Origin: Candidatus Burkholderia verschuerenii
Lineage (GTDB): Bacteria > Pseudomonadota > Gammaproteobacteria > Burkholderiales > Burkholderiaceae
Assembly: GCF_001189365.1 (NCBI RefSeq)
Contig: NZ_LFJJ01000093.1
Span: 1-45,554 of the forward strand
DNA: 45,554 nucleotides
Reading direction: 5' to 3'
Positions 15,305 through 24,524 of this stretch are shown in pieces. The position numbers and the translations under genes are program-made. Position 1 is the first letter of the stretch; each line of letters opens with the position of its first letter. A model generated the notes under the pieces. That model was given only the letters and a program-made list of their open reading frames with translations. It was not told the origin of the DNA and did not search any database.

Positions 15305-16486
15305 ATGCGCCTGACCCTTTGCGCTATCGCCGCGAGCGTCAGCTTCGCGGCGCATGCGGACACCATCAAGATCGGCGAGATCAACAGCTACAAGGTCGTG
15401 CCGGCGTTTCTCATGCCGTATCGCAACGGCTGGAATCTGGCGCTCGATCAAATCAACGCGGCGGGCGGCGTCAACGGCAACAAGCTCGAAGTCGTGTCAC
15501 GCGACGACAACGGCAATCCCGGCGATACCGTGCGCGTCGCGCAAGAGCTCGTGACGTGCGAACAGGTGAAGCTGCTGTTCGGCGGCTATCTGTCGAACAC
15601 GGGTCTCGCGCTCGCGGACTATGCCAAGCAGCGGCGCATCTTCTTCCTGGCCGCCGAACCGCTCACCGACAAGATCGTCTGGCAGGACGGCAACAAGTAC
15701 ACGTATCGTCTGCGTCCGTCGACGTACATGCAGGTCGCGATGCTCGTGCCCGAAGCCGCGAAGCTCAAGAAGAAGCGCTGGGCGCTGGTCTATCCGAACT
15801 ACGAGTACGGTCAGTCGGCGGTGGCGACGTTCAAGCGTCTGCTCAAGGCCGCGCAGCCCGATGTCGAGTTCGTCACCGAACAGGCGACGCCGCTCAACAA
15901 CATCGATGCAGGCGCAGTCACGCAGACACTCGCCGATGCCAAGCCCGACGCGATCTTCAACGTGCTGTTCAGCTCCGATCTCGGCAAGTTCGTGCGCGAG
16001 GGCAATACGCGCGGCTTGTTCAAGGATCGCAAGGTCGTGTCGTTGCTGACCGGCGAGCCCGATTATCTCGATCCGCTCGGCGCCGAAGCGCCGACGGGTT
16101 GGATCGTCACGGGCTATCCGTGGTATTCGATCGACACGCTCGCCAACAAGCAATTCGTCGCCGCGTATGAAGCGAAGTATCACGACTATCCGCGCTTAGG
16201 CTCGGTGGTCGGCTATAGTGCGATGATGTCGCTTGCCAATGGCTTGAAGAAAGCCGGCACGACCGATCCCGACAAGCTTGCCGCTGCCTTTAAAGGCTTG
16301 CCTGTCGATACGCCGTTTGGGCCGATCGTTTATCGCAAGCAGGATAATCAATCGACGATGGGCGCGTATGTCGGCGTGACCGCGCTAAAGGACGGCAAGG
16401 GCGTGATGACATCGTTCCGTTATGTCGATGGCGCAAGCGTTCAACCGACAGACGACGAAGTCAAAAAATTGCGTCCCGCCGACTAA
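15305..16486 (+). CDS. HAAT-family periplasmic substrate-binding protein
   Basis: 393 aa, type 1 periplasmic binding protein (Leu/Ile/Val-binding or urea/amide-binding group). A short signal peptide is visible at residues 1-18 (MRLTLCAIAASVSFAAHA, cleaved after AHA). The mature start DTIKIGEINSYKVVPAFLMP and KLEVVSRDDNGNPGDTVRVA are typical of lobe 1; PNYEYGQSAVATFKRLLKAA starts the second lobe. It captures the ligand for the fused permease. Because livF is broken, the importer is predicted inactive unless another LivF substitutes. The start has only a weak AGG upstream; an initiator in the preceding 60 bases is not excluded. Confidence 0.9.
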   Translation: MRLTLCAIAASVSFAAHADTIKIGEINSYKVVPAFLMPYRNGWNLALDQINAAGGVNGNKLEVVSRDDNGNPGDTVRVAQELVTCEQVKLLFGGYLSNTGLALADYAKQRRIFFLAAEPLTDKIVWQDGNKYTYRLRPSTYMQVAMLVPEAAKLKKKRWALVYPNYEYGQSAVATFKRLLKAAQPDVEFVTEQATPLNNIDAGAVTQTLADAKPDAIFNVLFSSDLGKFVREGNTRGLFKDRKVVSLLTGEPDYLDPLGAEAPTGWIVTGYPWYSIDTLANKQFVAAYEAKYHDYPRLGSVVGYSAMMSLANGLKKAGTTDPDKLAAAFKGLPVDTPFGPIVYRKQDNQSTMGAYVGVTALKDGKGVMTSFRYVDGASVQPTDDEVKKLRPAD

Positions 16487-16493
16487 ATAATCC

Positions 16494-17066
16494 TTAAGCT
16501 TTAGAAAAGGGCTTGCTAAAGAATTTCGATCCGGCAAGCCCGAAACGCCAGGGCACATCCATTGCCTTGGTAATGCCGATGCGCGGTCCGCACACGATAT
16601 CGAAAGCCTGTTCGGGCGGCTTGATATGAAAGGGCGCTTCGAGCAGCGACATGCGATTGTTCTTGTGCGTGACATCGAGCGCTTGCGCGACGCGGCCCGG
16701 ACCCGAACACAATAACTTGAGCGGTTCGAGTCCACGCCGCTGACGCATCGCATCGATGCCGGTCAACGGTTCGATCGCGCGTATCAAGACGCCCGCGCCG
16801 TGGCCCGCTTCACGGCACACGAAGTTCAGGCACCAGTGAATCCCATACGAGCGATACACATACGCATGCGCGGGCGGCCCGAACATCGCGGCATTGCGCG
16901 GCGTCGGTCCCGAGTAACTATGCGACGCGGGATCTTCTCGATCGTAGGCTTCGGTTTCGACGATGCGTCCGCCCACGCCATCGACGGTGACGATCGCGCC
17001 GATCAGCGCACGCGCGACGCGTTCGGACGCGGCATGAAAATCGATGGGAATGGCTTTTGCACTCAT
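16494..17066 (-). CDS. DNA-3-methyladenine glycosylase (AAG/MPG type)
   Basis: 190 aa. It removes alkylated and deaminated purines such as 3-methyladenine and hypoxanthine as the first step of base-excision repair. Family marks are IVETEAYDREDPASHSYSGP (the catalytic Glu lies in ETEAY), RNAAMFGPPAHAYVYRSYGI, HWCLNFVC and GVLIRAIEPLTG. The length is normal for bacterial members. It is convergent with the binding-protein gene, only 7 bases apart, and has no visible terminator of its own. The start ATG lies 55 bases from the divergent iron-permease-like gene. No lesion is visible. Confidence 0.93.
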   Translation of the reverse strand: MSAKAIPIDFHAASERVARALIGAIVTVDGVGGRIVETEAYDREDPASHSYSGPTPRNAAMFGPPAHAYVYRSYGIHWCLNFVCREAGHGAGVLIRAIEPLTGIDAMRQRRGLEPLKLLCSGPGRVAQALDVTHKNNRMSLLEAPFHIKPPEQAFDIVCGPRIGITKAMDVPWRFGLAGSKFFSKPFSKA

Positions 17067-17121
17067 GACGCTATTCTAAACAGACACTTTCCTGATCGTT
17101 GCCCACTCAAGGAGACATGCG

Positions 17122-17580
17122 ATGAAACGGTCGTGGTTCCTCAAGTTTTCGAATGCGCTTGCGCAAGTCGCGGGTCATGCATCGACGTTCGTGATCGCCG
17201 TCGTGCTGGTGATCGCGTGGGCCGTGTCGGGGCCGCTCTTTCACTTCAGCGATACATGGCAACTCGTTATCAACACGTCGACGACCATCGTCACGTTCCT
17301 GATGGTCTTTCTTATTCAGAACACGCAGAACCGCGATACCGCCGCCATGCAGATCAAGCTCGACGAACTGATCCGCGCAATGGACCGCGCGCATAACGCC
17401 TTGCTGGATCTCGAAGAGCTCGATGAAAAGGAGTTGGCGGTATTCCGCAAACGCTACGAGAAACTCGCTGAAGAAGCGCGAGGTGAATTACGCGCGCCCG
17501 ATTCGACCCAAGGCGATATCGATTTGCCCGACGTCTCTCGCACCGGCAATACCGAAGTCAAACAAAAGCGATCAACTTGA
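17122..17580 (+). CDS. Low-affinity iron permease-like small membrane protein
   Basis: 152 aa. Two membrane helices are clear: FVIAVVLVIAWAVSGPLF (about 22-40) and WQLVINTSTTIVTFLMVFLI (about 47-66). They are followed by QNTQNRDTAAMQIKLDELIR, a signature shared with Fet4-type low-affinity iron permease domain proteins. The C-terminal half is a charged helix and tail that probably lies in the cytoplasm. Bacterial members are short compared with fungal Fet4, and transport activity is not established. AAGGAG stands upstream of the ATG. The last 30 residues are polar and variable. Confidence 0.85.
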   Translation: MKRSWFLKFSNALAQVAGHASTFVIAVVLVIAWAVSGPLFHFSDTWQLVINTSTTIVTFLMVFLIQNTQNRDTAAMQIKLDELIRAMDRAHNALLDLEELDEKELAVFRKRYEKLAEEARGELRAPDSTQGDIDLPDVSRTGNTEVKQKRST

Positions 17581-18132
17581 TACATGAATTCCCGTACCGC
17601 GCAATTCCGTCAAGCGAAACTTGCATGGCAAGGCAAAAGCGACACTTCCTAAACAAAGTCTTTGCAAGCGTCGCAAAGTACGTGACAAACGGCTATTGCT
17701 AAAGGTAAGCTTGAGTCCTCCAAACGGTGCGCGATGTTTCATGCGTGCATCAAAAACGGTTTAGCAAACGTGGTATCGGGCCGAGTGGATAAAAAACCAC
17801 GCCGAAACGGCCGTTCTCTCCGGTTGCAGGTCTATAAACCGCCGCAAACGTTCTCCAAATGCCTCTTCGAGGCGCGGAAAACGGCCAAAAGCTGCCCGCA
17901 AATTGCGCGTGGCACGCAAAAAGCAAAATCTCTCTCCCTAAAGTTTTTCACTCCGCTGCCGACTGCGGCGAAAAACCCCTCCTTTAAAACGCCGAATTGA
18001 GGCCGTTTTCTGCCTCTAAATGGCAAAGTTATTTCTGTTGCTAATCGCTAGGATGTGTCCGTGCCCGGTGAAACGTTCGTTGGGCGCAAAACACACACAC
18101 CTACCTCTCTCATTCGTTTTAGGGGAACAGAA
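17581..18132. other. 552-bp non-coding region, including the leader and promoter region of the Flp/Tad locus
   Basis: This is the longest gene-free stretch and is visibly richer in A and T than its surroundings. An 88-codon open frame at 17734-18000 has no ribosome binding site or family resemblance, and I do not call it. Small inverted repeats include CTTTGC and GCAAAG around 17660-17678 and GCCG-ACT-GCGGC near 17958. The flp promoter must lie here, but I cannot assign -35 and -10 boxes with confidence. AGGGGAACAG directly before 18133 is the flp ribosome binding site. Confidence 0.5.
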
Positions 18133-18315
18133 ATGACCAAGTTCATCAAAGCTTTCGTTCGTGACGAACGTGGCGTCAGCGCCATGGAATACGCGATCCT
18201 CGCCGGCATCATCGCTGTCGCGCTGGGCGCAATGGCTGCCACGTTCAGCACCAGCATCCAAGGCTGGTTCACGGGCATCAACTCGAAGGTCACCGCCGCT
18301 CAGAACAAGGCGTAA
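18133..18315 (+). CDS. flp: Flp-family type IVb major prepilin
   Basis: 60 aa. It is the structural pilin subunit of the Tad/Flp adhesive pilus. A short basic leader (MTKFIKAFVRDERG) ends at the prepilin peptidase site G-VSAMEY, with the required Glu at +5 and Tyr at +6, followed by the hydrophobic stretch AILAGIIAVALGAMAATFS. The mature protein is about 46 residues. The gene has a good Shine-Dalgarno (AGGGGAACAG) and is followed by a terminator-like hairpin before cpaA, which fits high pilin expression relative to the assembly genes. The gene is intact although several machinery genes downstream are broken. Confidence 0.95.
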   Translation: MTKFIKAFVRDERGVSAMEYAILAGIIAVALGAMAATFSTSIQGWFTGINSKVTAAQNKA

Positions 18316-18325
18316 TGATTTTCGC

Positions 18326-18369
18326 GAGGTCCGCGTCGAGTGCCTGAGTGCATTGCGCGGATCTCTTTT
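18326..18369 (+). terminator. Attenuator/terminator-like hairpin between flp and cpaA
   Basis: GAGGTCCGCG (18326-18335) pairs with CGCGGATCTC (18356-18365), a 10-bp stem with one G-T pair and a 20-base loop. TTTT follows at once. A partial terminator after the pilin gene would reduce downstream expression. Confidence 0.6.
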
Positions 18370-18400
18370 CCTTCCCTCACTCTTTCGATACCGGTCCATC

Positions 18401-18922
18401 GTGCAGTTCGCATCTCTTGCCATCCGTCTCGTCGTGCTGTGCGCGCTTCTCGTGCTCGCGGTCATCGACGTTCGTGCACGTCGCCTGCCGACCGGAATCG
18501 TGGTGGCGATCGGTGCGCTGTTCTTCGTCGACGCCTTGATCAACAAGATGTCGCTCGATCAGATCATCTCTCACCTGATGATCGCCTGTGTCGTGTTCGC
18601 GGTCTGCGCCGCGCTTTTCGCCGCGAAGATGCTCGGCGGGGGCGATGCGAAGCTCGCGGCGGTGATTTTCCTGTGGTCGGGTCTCGGTTTGTCGCTGTCC
18701 GCCCTCACGCTGATTTCGGTGATCGGGACCGTCGTGTCCCTGGTCAACCTCGTCACGCGCAACATGAACGCCGACCAAAAGTCGTCGCCCATGCGCGCGC
18801 TGGCAATGTTCTCCGGCGCGCGCGGCGTGCCGTACGGTGTGGCGCTCGCGCTCGGCGGCGGTCTTGTGATCGTGCTGCCGGCCGCGTTGCCACTGTTGTT
18901 GCCTCTGTTCTCGACGCATTAG
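18401..18922 (+). CDS. cpaA: Prepilin peptidase CpaA/TadV (A24 family)
   Basis: 173 aa from a GTG start (VQFASLAIRLVVLCALLVLA). It is an inner-membrane aspartic protease that cleaves the Flp leader and the TadE/TadF pseudopilins. The two catalytic aspartates are present: one in LAVIDVRARRLPTG after helix 1 (about residue 23) and one in the GxGD motif of AKMLGGGDAKLAAVIFLWSG (about 85). Length and the lack of the N-terminal methyltransferase domain match the Tad-type enzymes. No ATG fits the conserved start, so GTG is chosen. It stands 12 bases before cpaB. Confidence 0.92.
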   Translation: MQFASLAIRLVVLCALLVLAVIDVRARRLPTGIVVAIGALFFVDALINKMSLDQIISHLMIACVVFAVCAALFAAKMLGGGDAKLAAVIFLWSGLGLSLSALTLISVIGTVVSLVNLVTRNMNADQKSSPMRALAMFSGARGVPYGVALALGGGLVIVLPAALPLLLPLFSTH

Positions 18923-18934
18923 GACGGCGCTGTC

Positions 18935-19897
18935 ATGTCCAACATCATCAAGTTCGCCGTTCTGCTCGTCGGCGCTTTGCTCATTGCCCTGATCGTGCGC
19001 GTGGTGGTTGCCAGCGCATCGAAGCCGGCGGCCGTGCCCGTGGTCACCACCGAAAAGGTGCTGGTCAGCGCGGCCGCGTTGCCGCAAGGCCTGTTGCTGC
19101 GCGATGACGACATCACCTGGAAAGCGATTCCCGCGACCGACGTGCCGCCGACCGCAATCGTTTCCGGCGCACCGAACGCGCCCGATCTGAAGGGCGCGCT
19201 GCTGCGTCATCCGGTCGATTCCGGCGAAATGCTCTCCGCCGACGACGTCATTCTGCCGAGCGCGCCGGGCTTCCTCGCCGCGACACTCAAGCCCGAAATG
19301 CGCGCGGTGTCGGTCGTCGTCGACGATGTATCGGGCAACGCCGGTCTGATTCAGCCGGGCGATTACGTCGACCTGCTGCTCACGCAACAGATGGAGCAGC
19401 GCACCAACTCGCCGGACCTGGCGGTGTCGAGCGAAACGGTGGTCGAGCACGTTCGCGTGCTGGCCGTCGGCTCGGAAATCAAGCGCCCGAAAGCCAATAG
19501 CGATGCACCCGACAACGGCATCCGCGCCCGCACCGTGACGCTCGAAGTCACGCCGCGCATGGGCGAAGTCGTGGCCGTGGCCGCGCGTCTGGGCAGCCTG
19601 TCGCTGGCGCTGCGTTCCTTCGCGACGGCCAGCCGCACGCCGGATGTCGCATCGGGAGCGAGCGCCACCACGACCGAGTGTCCGCCGATCTGGGCGGGCG
19701 ACATCTCGCGGGCCGTGCGCGCGCTGCCGCGCGTGCATGCGCCGCAGGTCGTGTCGACCGGTCCGTCCGCGCCGCCGATCCCGCACACCGTGCAGATCTA
19801 TCGCGGCTCAGACAAGAACGACGGTCAAAGCATCGCCCAGGCCGGCGCCGCGCCCGACAACGCGCCGCCGCTGCCGACGGTCCCCGCTCAGCGCTAA
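18935..19897 (+). CDS. cpaB: Flp pilus assembly protein CpaB/RcpC
   Basis: 320 aa. It is a periplasmic, membrane-anchored assembly factor needed for stable Flp pili, working beside the secretin. A single N-terminal membrane helix (IKFAVLLVGALLIALIVRVV) is followed by an SAF domain with VLVSAAALPQGLLLRDDDIT and a RcpC domain with MRAVSVVVDDVSGNAGLIQP and GDYVDLLLTQ. The C-terminal 80 residues are Ala/Pro-rich. The gene is intact and sits 42 bases upstream of cpaC. Confidence 0.92.
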   Translation: MSNIIKFAVLLVGALLIALIVRVVVASASKPAAVPVVTTEKVLVSAAALPQGLLLRDDDITWKAIPATDVPPTAIVSGAPNAPDLKGALLRHPVDSGEMLSADDVILPSAPGFLAATLKPEMRAVSVVVDDVSGNAGLIQPGDYVDLLLTQQMEQRTNSPDLAVSSETVVEHVRVLAVGSEIKRPKANSDAPDNGIRARTVTLEVTPRMGEVVAVAARLGSLSLALRSFATASRTPDVASGASATTTECPPIWAGDISRAVRALPRVHAPQVVSTGPSAPPIPHTVQIYRGSDKNDGQSIAQAGAAPDNAPPLPTVPAQR

Positions 19898-19939
19898 TGC
19901 CAAGCCGGCGGTGATCCGGCGCTCCAGGAAACGAATGTC

Positions 19940-21470
19940 ATGAATACGCAGTTCTTTTCGAGATTGAAGCCGACCCTGCCGCTTGCGGCGGCCGTGCTCG
20001 CAATCGTGTGCGCGGGTCTCGGCGGCGCGAATTTCGCCGTCGCCGCCGATGCGCCGCCGGTGGTCGACGTTCCGCCGCCGCGTACCGGCGCGGGCATCGT
20101 CGCCACGCCGAAGTCCGGCTCGGCGAACAATGCCGGCGTCACGACCGATTCCAGCCAGGGCGCGCTCACGCTCGACGCCGGCAAGGGCTCGATGCTGCAT
20201 CTGCCCGAAGATGCGGCCTCGGTGTTCGTCGCCGATCCGGCCGTCGCCGACGTGTAGGTGCCGTCGCCGCGCGCGGTGTTCGTGCTCGGCAAGAAGGCCG
20301 GCTCGACCACGCTGTACGCGCTGGGCGCCAACAACAAGCCGATCTTCCAGAAGACCATCGTGGTCGCGCGCGACATGCTGGGCCTGCGCGCGATGCTGAA
20401 GGCGCGCTTCCCGAACATGAACGTCGACGTGCAAGGCACGCAGGGCTCGCTGATCCTCACGGGTCAGGCGCCGACGCCGCTGGACGCGGATACCGTCGTG
20501 CAGGCCGTCATGCCGATGGATGCTCGCCGAGAAGGAAGTGCTGGTGAACCGGATGACGATCGATCGTCCGCTGCAAGTGCAGCTGCGCGTGCGCATCACC
20601 GAAGTGGATCGCAACGTGACGCAGCAGTGGGGCATCAACTGGCAGGCGATCGGCAGCGCGGCGGGCAACTGGTATAGCGGTATTTTCAGCGGCCGCAGTA
20701 TCTATAACTACAACCAGCCGCTCACCAGCGCCTCGGGCGCGGTCAGCTATCCGGTCAACATGCCGACCAACAACGCGTATTCGCTGTTCGGCGGCTTCAA
20801 GACGAACAACGCCGACATTCGCGTGCTGGTCGATGCGCTCAATCAGGAAGGCCTTTTGACCGTGCTCGCCGAGCCGAATCTCGTCGCGCTTTCGGGCCAG
20901 ACGGCGAGCTTCCTCGCGGGCGGCGAATTTCCGATTCCGGTTTCGCAGACCAACGGCGCGATCACCGTCGAATTCAAGCAGTTCGGCGTCAAGCTCGATT
21001 TCACGCCGACCGTGCTGACCGATCACCGCATCAGCCTGAAAGTGCGCCCGGAAGTCAGCCAGATCGATACCACGGCCAGCGTGACGACCGGCGGCGTGAC
21101 CGTGCCGGGCCTGTCGGTGCGCCGCGCCGATACGACCGTCGAACTCGCGAGCGGTCAGAGCTTCGCGATCGGCGGTTTGCTCCAGAGCAATACGCAGGAC
21201 GTCGTGTCGCAGGTTCCTGGCATCGGCTCGCTGCCGATTCTCGGCAAGCTGTTCTCGTCGAGCAACTACCAGAACAACAAGACCGAGCTCGTGATCATGG
21301 TGACGCCGTACATCGTCGAGCCGACCGATCCGGCCAAGCTGCGTTCGCCGATCGAATCGCTGGTGTCGCCTTCCAGCGACGTCGAGTATTACTTCGACCG
21401 CATTCTGGGCGGCGCCGCGGCGTCGCCGGGCAGCCCCCGTTTCGTCGGCGCGGCCGGATACGTTTATTGA
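19940..21470 (+). pseudogene. cpaC: Tad secretin CpaC/RcpA, broken by a TAG and a frameshift
   Basis: This encodes the outer-membrane secretin channel for the Flp pilus. The frame begins with a signal peptide (PLAAAVLAIVCAGLGGANFA) and the pilus/BON region, then meets TAG at 20255-20257 (VADPAVADV-stop-VPSPRAVF). Relatives have VADVQVPSP, so CAG-to-TAG is likely. The same frame continues (KKAGSTTLYALGANNKPIFQ) until about 20510-20522, where a 1-nt insertion or 2-nt deletion moves homology to the frame starting MLAEKEVLVNRM at 20520. That part carries the secretin domain (LVDALNQEGLLTVLAEPNLV, GGEFPIPV, and LGKLFSSSNYQNNKTELVIM). The channel should not be made intact. Confidence 0.93.
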
Positions 21471-21480
21471 GCCTGATGCC

Positions 21481-21858
21481 ATGAACCACGCACGCCTTAT
21501 TCCGCTTCTCGCCGCCTGCGCCCTCGGATTGCCGCTCGCCGGCTGTTTCCTGAAGCCGCCGGTCAGCATGTCCGACGCGCGCATCGTCGGCTACGACGGC
21601 AAGTCCGCCGTGCCGCCCGACTGCGAACGCCTGACGCGCGACTCGCTGCTGCTCGATGCCGGCGTGCGCCGCCCGTCGATGCAGTGGGGTTGCGCCACGT
21701 ACACGAATCTGGCCGCGCAGGTCGCGCAGCCGGAAGACCTCGTGACGCCGCGCACGCTCGGCCCCGCCGATGCCGCGGTCGCCGCGAGCGCCGTGCATCG
21801 ATACGAGACCGGCCAGCTGATTCCGCTGGACGCCGCGACTTCGCGCAACAGCAAGTAA
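21481..21858 (+). CDS. cpaD: CpaD-like/RcpB-like pilus lipoprotein
   Basis: 125 aa. A lipoprotein signal (LIPLLAACALGLPLAGC) with lipobox LAGC puts the mature N-terminal Cys at about residue 22. The rest includes SAVPPDCERLTRDSLLLDAG, WGCATYTNLAAQVAQPEDLV and a polar tail. Position between the secretin and cpaE genes, and the W-G-C-A-T-x-x-N-L pattern, fit the CpaD family, which helps the secretin reach or stay in the outer membrane. It is shorter than typical CpaD (about 200 aa), though short versions occur in Burkholderia. The gene symbol follows locus position. Confidence 0.78.
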   Translation: MNHARLIPLLAACALGLPLAGCFLKPPVSMSDARIVGYDGKSAVPPDCERLTRDSLLLDAGVRRPSMQWGCATYTNLAAQVAQPEDLVTPRTLGPADAAVAASAVHRYETGQLIPLDAATSRNSK

Positions 21859-21883
21859 GCCCGCCACCCCGATACCGAACGCC

Positions 21884-23104
21884 ATGAGCACAACAGACTT
21901 CACGCTTATCAAGGGCAAATCCGGAGTCCGGGCCGCGGACTTCATCGCCTTCGTCGCCGATCGCCAGACCGAACAGGTTCTCAAGTCCTTCGTTCTGGAA
22001 CAGGCGATGCCGCACGCGCACATCGCGGTCGGCAATATCGACGAGGCGATCGCCTATGTGTCGAAAATCGACCGCGCGCCGCAATTCCTGCTGGTCGACC
22101 TGCACGACTCCGTCATGCCGCTGTTCGATCTCGGCCGCCTCGCGGAAGTGTGCGAGCAGTCGGTGCAGGTGATCGGCATCGGCGAGCGCAACGACGTCGG
22201 CCTGTTCCGCAGCCTGCTCAAGCTGGGCGTGCACGATTACCTCGTCAAGCCGCTCACGGTCGAGCTGCTCAAGCGCACCGTCAACACCGCCGACGGCAAG
22301 GTCGCGCCGGTGACGATCGCGCGTACCGGCAAGACCATCGCCTTCACGGGCACGCGCGGCGGCGTGGGCGTGACGACGGTCGCGCTGAATCTGGCGCGCC
22401 ACCTCGCGGACGATACGCATCGCCGGGTCGCCTACGTCGATCTGAACCTGACCGGCGGCGCGGCCAACAGCATGCTCGGCACGGTCAGCAATAACGGCCT
22501 CGCCGAAGTGCTGCAGAACTCGCACCGTCTCGATCCGCAGTATGTGGAGCGCACGCTGGTCGCCAAGGGCACGCGTCTGTTCATGCTGACCGCCGATCTC
22601 GATTACGGCGCGGAACGCAATCATTCGCCCGAGGCGCTGGCTCGCGTGATGGAGATTCTCGGCGACAGTTTCCACTACGTGTTCGTCGATATCGCCGATC
22701 CGAGCGATCCGCTCGCGCAGCAAGCCTTCGATCACGCCGCGCGCGTGTACGTGGTCACCGACCGCTCGGTGCATTCGACGCGCGAAACGATCCGTCTGCT
22801 GCGTCACATCGAGGATCGCGACAACAATCCGCCGAGCTCGATCCTGCTGAACAACCCGAACGCGGCGATCGCCGGCAAGGTGCAGCCGTCGGACTTCATG
22901 TCGGCGGTCGGCCGCTCGATCCTGCACGAAATCCAGTTCGAGCAGAAGGCGCTCGCGACCGCCGAAAACCTCGGCGAAGCACCGACGGAGAAGGCGCAGA
23001 ACGGCTTCACGCAGTCGATTTCGCGCATCGCCAACGATCTGACGGGTCAGCAAGCCCAGCCGGAGCGTTCGCTGCTCAGTAAATTCCGCTTGAGGAGAGG
23101 CTGA
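21884..23104 (+). CDS. cpaE: CpaE/TadZ-type pilus assembly ATPase (ParA/MinD superfamily)
   Basis: 406 aa. The N-terminal receiver-like domain (about 15-125, with APQFLLVDLHDSVMPLFDLG) is followed by a ParA/MinD-like domain. Its deviant P-loop reads FTGTRGGVGVTTVALNLARH (about residues 150-168) and lacks the usual signature lysine, as in many CpaE proteins. HYVFVDIADPSDPLAQQAFD corresponds to Walker B. TadZ/CpaE proteins localise the Tad machine at the pole. The stop is shared with the next start (ATGA at 23104). No lesion is visible. Confidence 0.92.
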   Translation: MSTTDFTLIKGKSGVRAADFIAFVADRQTEQVLKSFVLEQAMPHAHIAVGNIDEAIAYVSKIDRAPQFLLVDLHDSVMPLFDLGRLAEVCEQSVQVIGIGERNDVGLFRSLLKLGVHDYLVKPLTVELLKRTVNTADGKVAPVTIARTGKTIAFTGTRGGVGVTTVALNLARHLADDTHRRVAYVDLNLTGGAANSMLGTVSNNGLAEVLQNSHRLDPQYVERTLVAKGTRLFMLTADLDYGAERNHSPEALARVMEILGDSFHYVFVDIADPSDPLAQQAFDHAARVYVVTDRSVHSTRETIRLLRHIEDRDNNPPSSILLNNPNAAIAGKVQPSDFMSAVGRSILHEIQFEQKALATAENLGEAPTEKAQNGFTQSISRIANDLTGQQAQPERSLLSKFRLRRG

Positions 23105-24524
23105 TGTTCGGCCAGAAACAGGCTGCCCGCGCGACGTCCCCGGCAAGCGAGCCGGTGGTGCGTCAGAGCCAGAACACGACGTCGGCCGCGGCCGCGCCGG
23201 TCGAACCCTCGACGCCCGCGCCGCTGCCGGCGCGCGTGCAGGTCACGGCCGACGCCAACGACTCGCTGGTGCGCTCCGACCTGTTCCGCATGATCCGCAC
23301 CGGCGTGTTCGCGTCGATGAACGCATCGGCAGTGGTGGGCAAGTCGCGCGAGCAGATGAAGCCGGGCATCGAGCAACTGGTGACGGAAATAGCCGAGCGC
23401 CAGGGCCTCAACGTGACGATGTCCGAGCAGTCGCAGATCGTCGGCGAACTGCTGAACGACATGTTGGTCTCGGTCCGATCGAACCGCTGCTCGTCGATGA
23501 AACCATCACCGATATTCTGGTGAACGGTCCCGATCAGGTTTACGTGGAACGTCACGGCCGGCTCGAACTCACCAACTGCAAGTTCCGCGACAACACGCAC
23601 GTGACCAACGTCGCGCAGCGGATCGCCGCGGGCGTCGGACGTCGCGTCGACGAAAGCAGCCCGATGGTCGATGCGCGTCTCGCCGACGGCAGCCGGGTCA
23701 ACGTCGTGCTGCCGCCGCTCGCGATTCACGGCGCGTCGATCTCGATTCGTAAGTTTTCCAAGCGCAACATCACGCTGCATCGCATGGCGCAGCAGGGCAA
23801 CATGTCCAACGCGATGGCGACCGTGCTCAAGCTCGCGAGCACCTGCCGTCTGAACGTGATCGTGTCGGGCGGTACGGGTTCCGGTAAGACGACGCTGCTC
23901 AACGCGCTGTCGCACTTTATCGGCCACGGCGAACGCACGGTGACGATCGAAGACGCGGCCGAACTGCAACTGGTGCAGCCGCACGTCGTGAGTCTGGAAA
24001 CGCGTCCGGAAAACGCCGAAGGTCTCGGCGCGGTGACGCAGCGCGATCTCGTGCGCAACGCGCTGCGTATGCGTCCCGATCGCATCATCCTCGGCGAAAC
24101 GCGCGGTCCCGAAGCCTTCGACGTGTTGCAGGCGATGAACACCGGCCACGACGGCTCGATGACCACGATCCACGCGAACATGCCGCGCGACGGCATCACG
24201 CGTCTCGAATCGATGGTGACGATGGCCAACGGCAATCTGCCGCTGCTGTCGATCCGCCGCCAGATCGCTTCCGCCGTGCACATGATCGTGCAGATCGAAC
24301 GGATGCGCGACGGCATGCGCCGCGTCACGCGCGTCACCGAACTGGTCGGCATGGAAGGCGACGTGATCATCACGCAGGATCTGTTCACGTTCCGCTACGA
24401 CGCGACCGCGTACAGCGAGGAAGTGAAGGGCACTTACGAGTCCGCTGCGGTGCGTCCGGCCTTCTCGGCGCGCGCGCAGTACTACGGTCTCGAAGACGCG
24501 TTGCTCGAGGCGATGCAGCCATGA
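23104..24524 (+). pseudogene. cpaF: Tad secretion ATPase CpaF/TadA, frameshifted
   Basis: This encodes the hexameric ATPase that powers Flp pilus assembly. The first 120 codons (to IVGELLNDML) are in the frame of ATG 23104. Then TTGGTCTCGG at 23464-23473 lacks one G compared with the expected M-L-G-L-G-P-I-E-P-L-L-V-D coding sequence, and the frame ends at 23523. Reading the next frame from the gap restores GLGPIEPLLVDETITDILVN and the rest: Walker [20 protein letters not shown], the Asp box [10 protein letters not shown], Walker [21 protein letters not shown] and the His box [13 protein letters not shown] 334-aa C-terminal piece could start at an ATG at 23520 and would keep the ATPase core, but not the full N-domain. 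Confidence 0.93.

Noticed and set aside
17734-18000. An 88-codon open frame upstream of flp
   Set aside because: Basic, low-complexity translation with no ribosome binding site or recognisable domain.
8840-20257. Stop-codon reassignment (TAA/TAG read as Gln)
   Set aside because: Intact genes in the window end at TAA or TAG at the expected family length, and the affected genes livF and cpaC also carry frameshifts.
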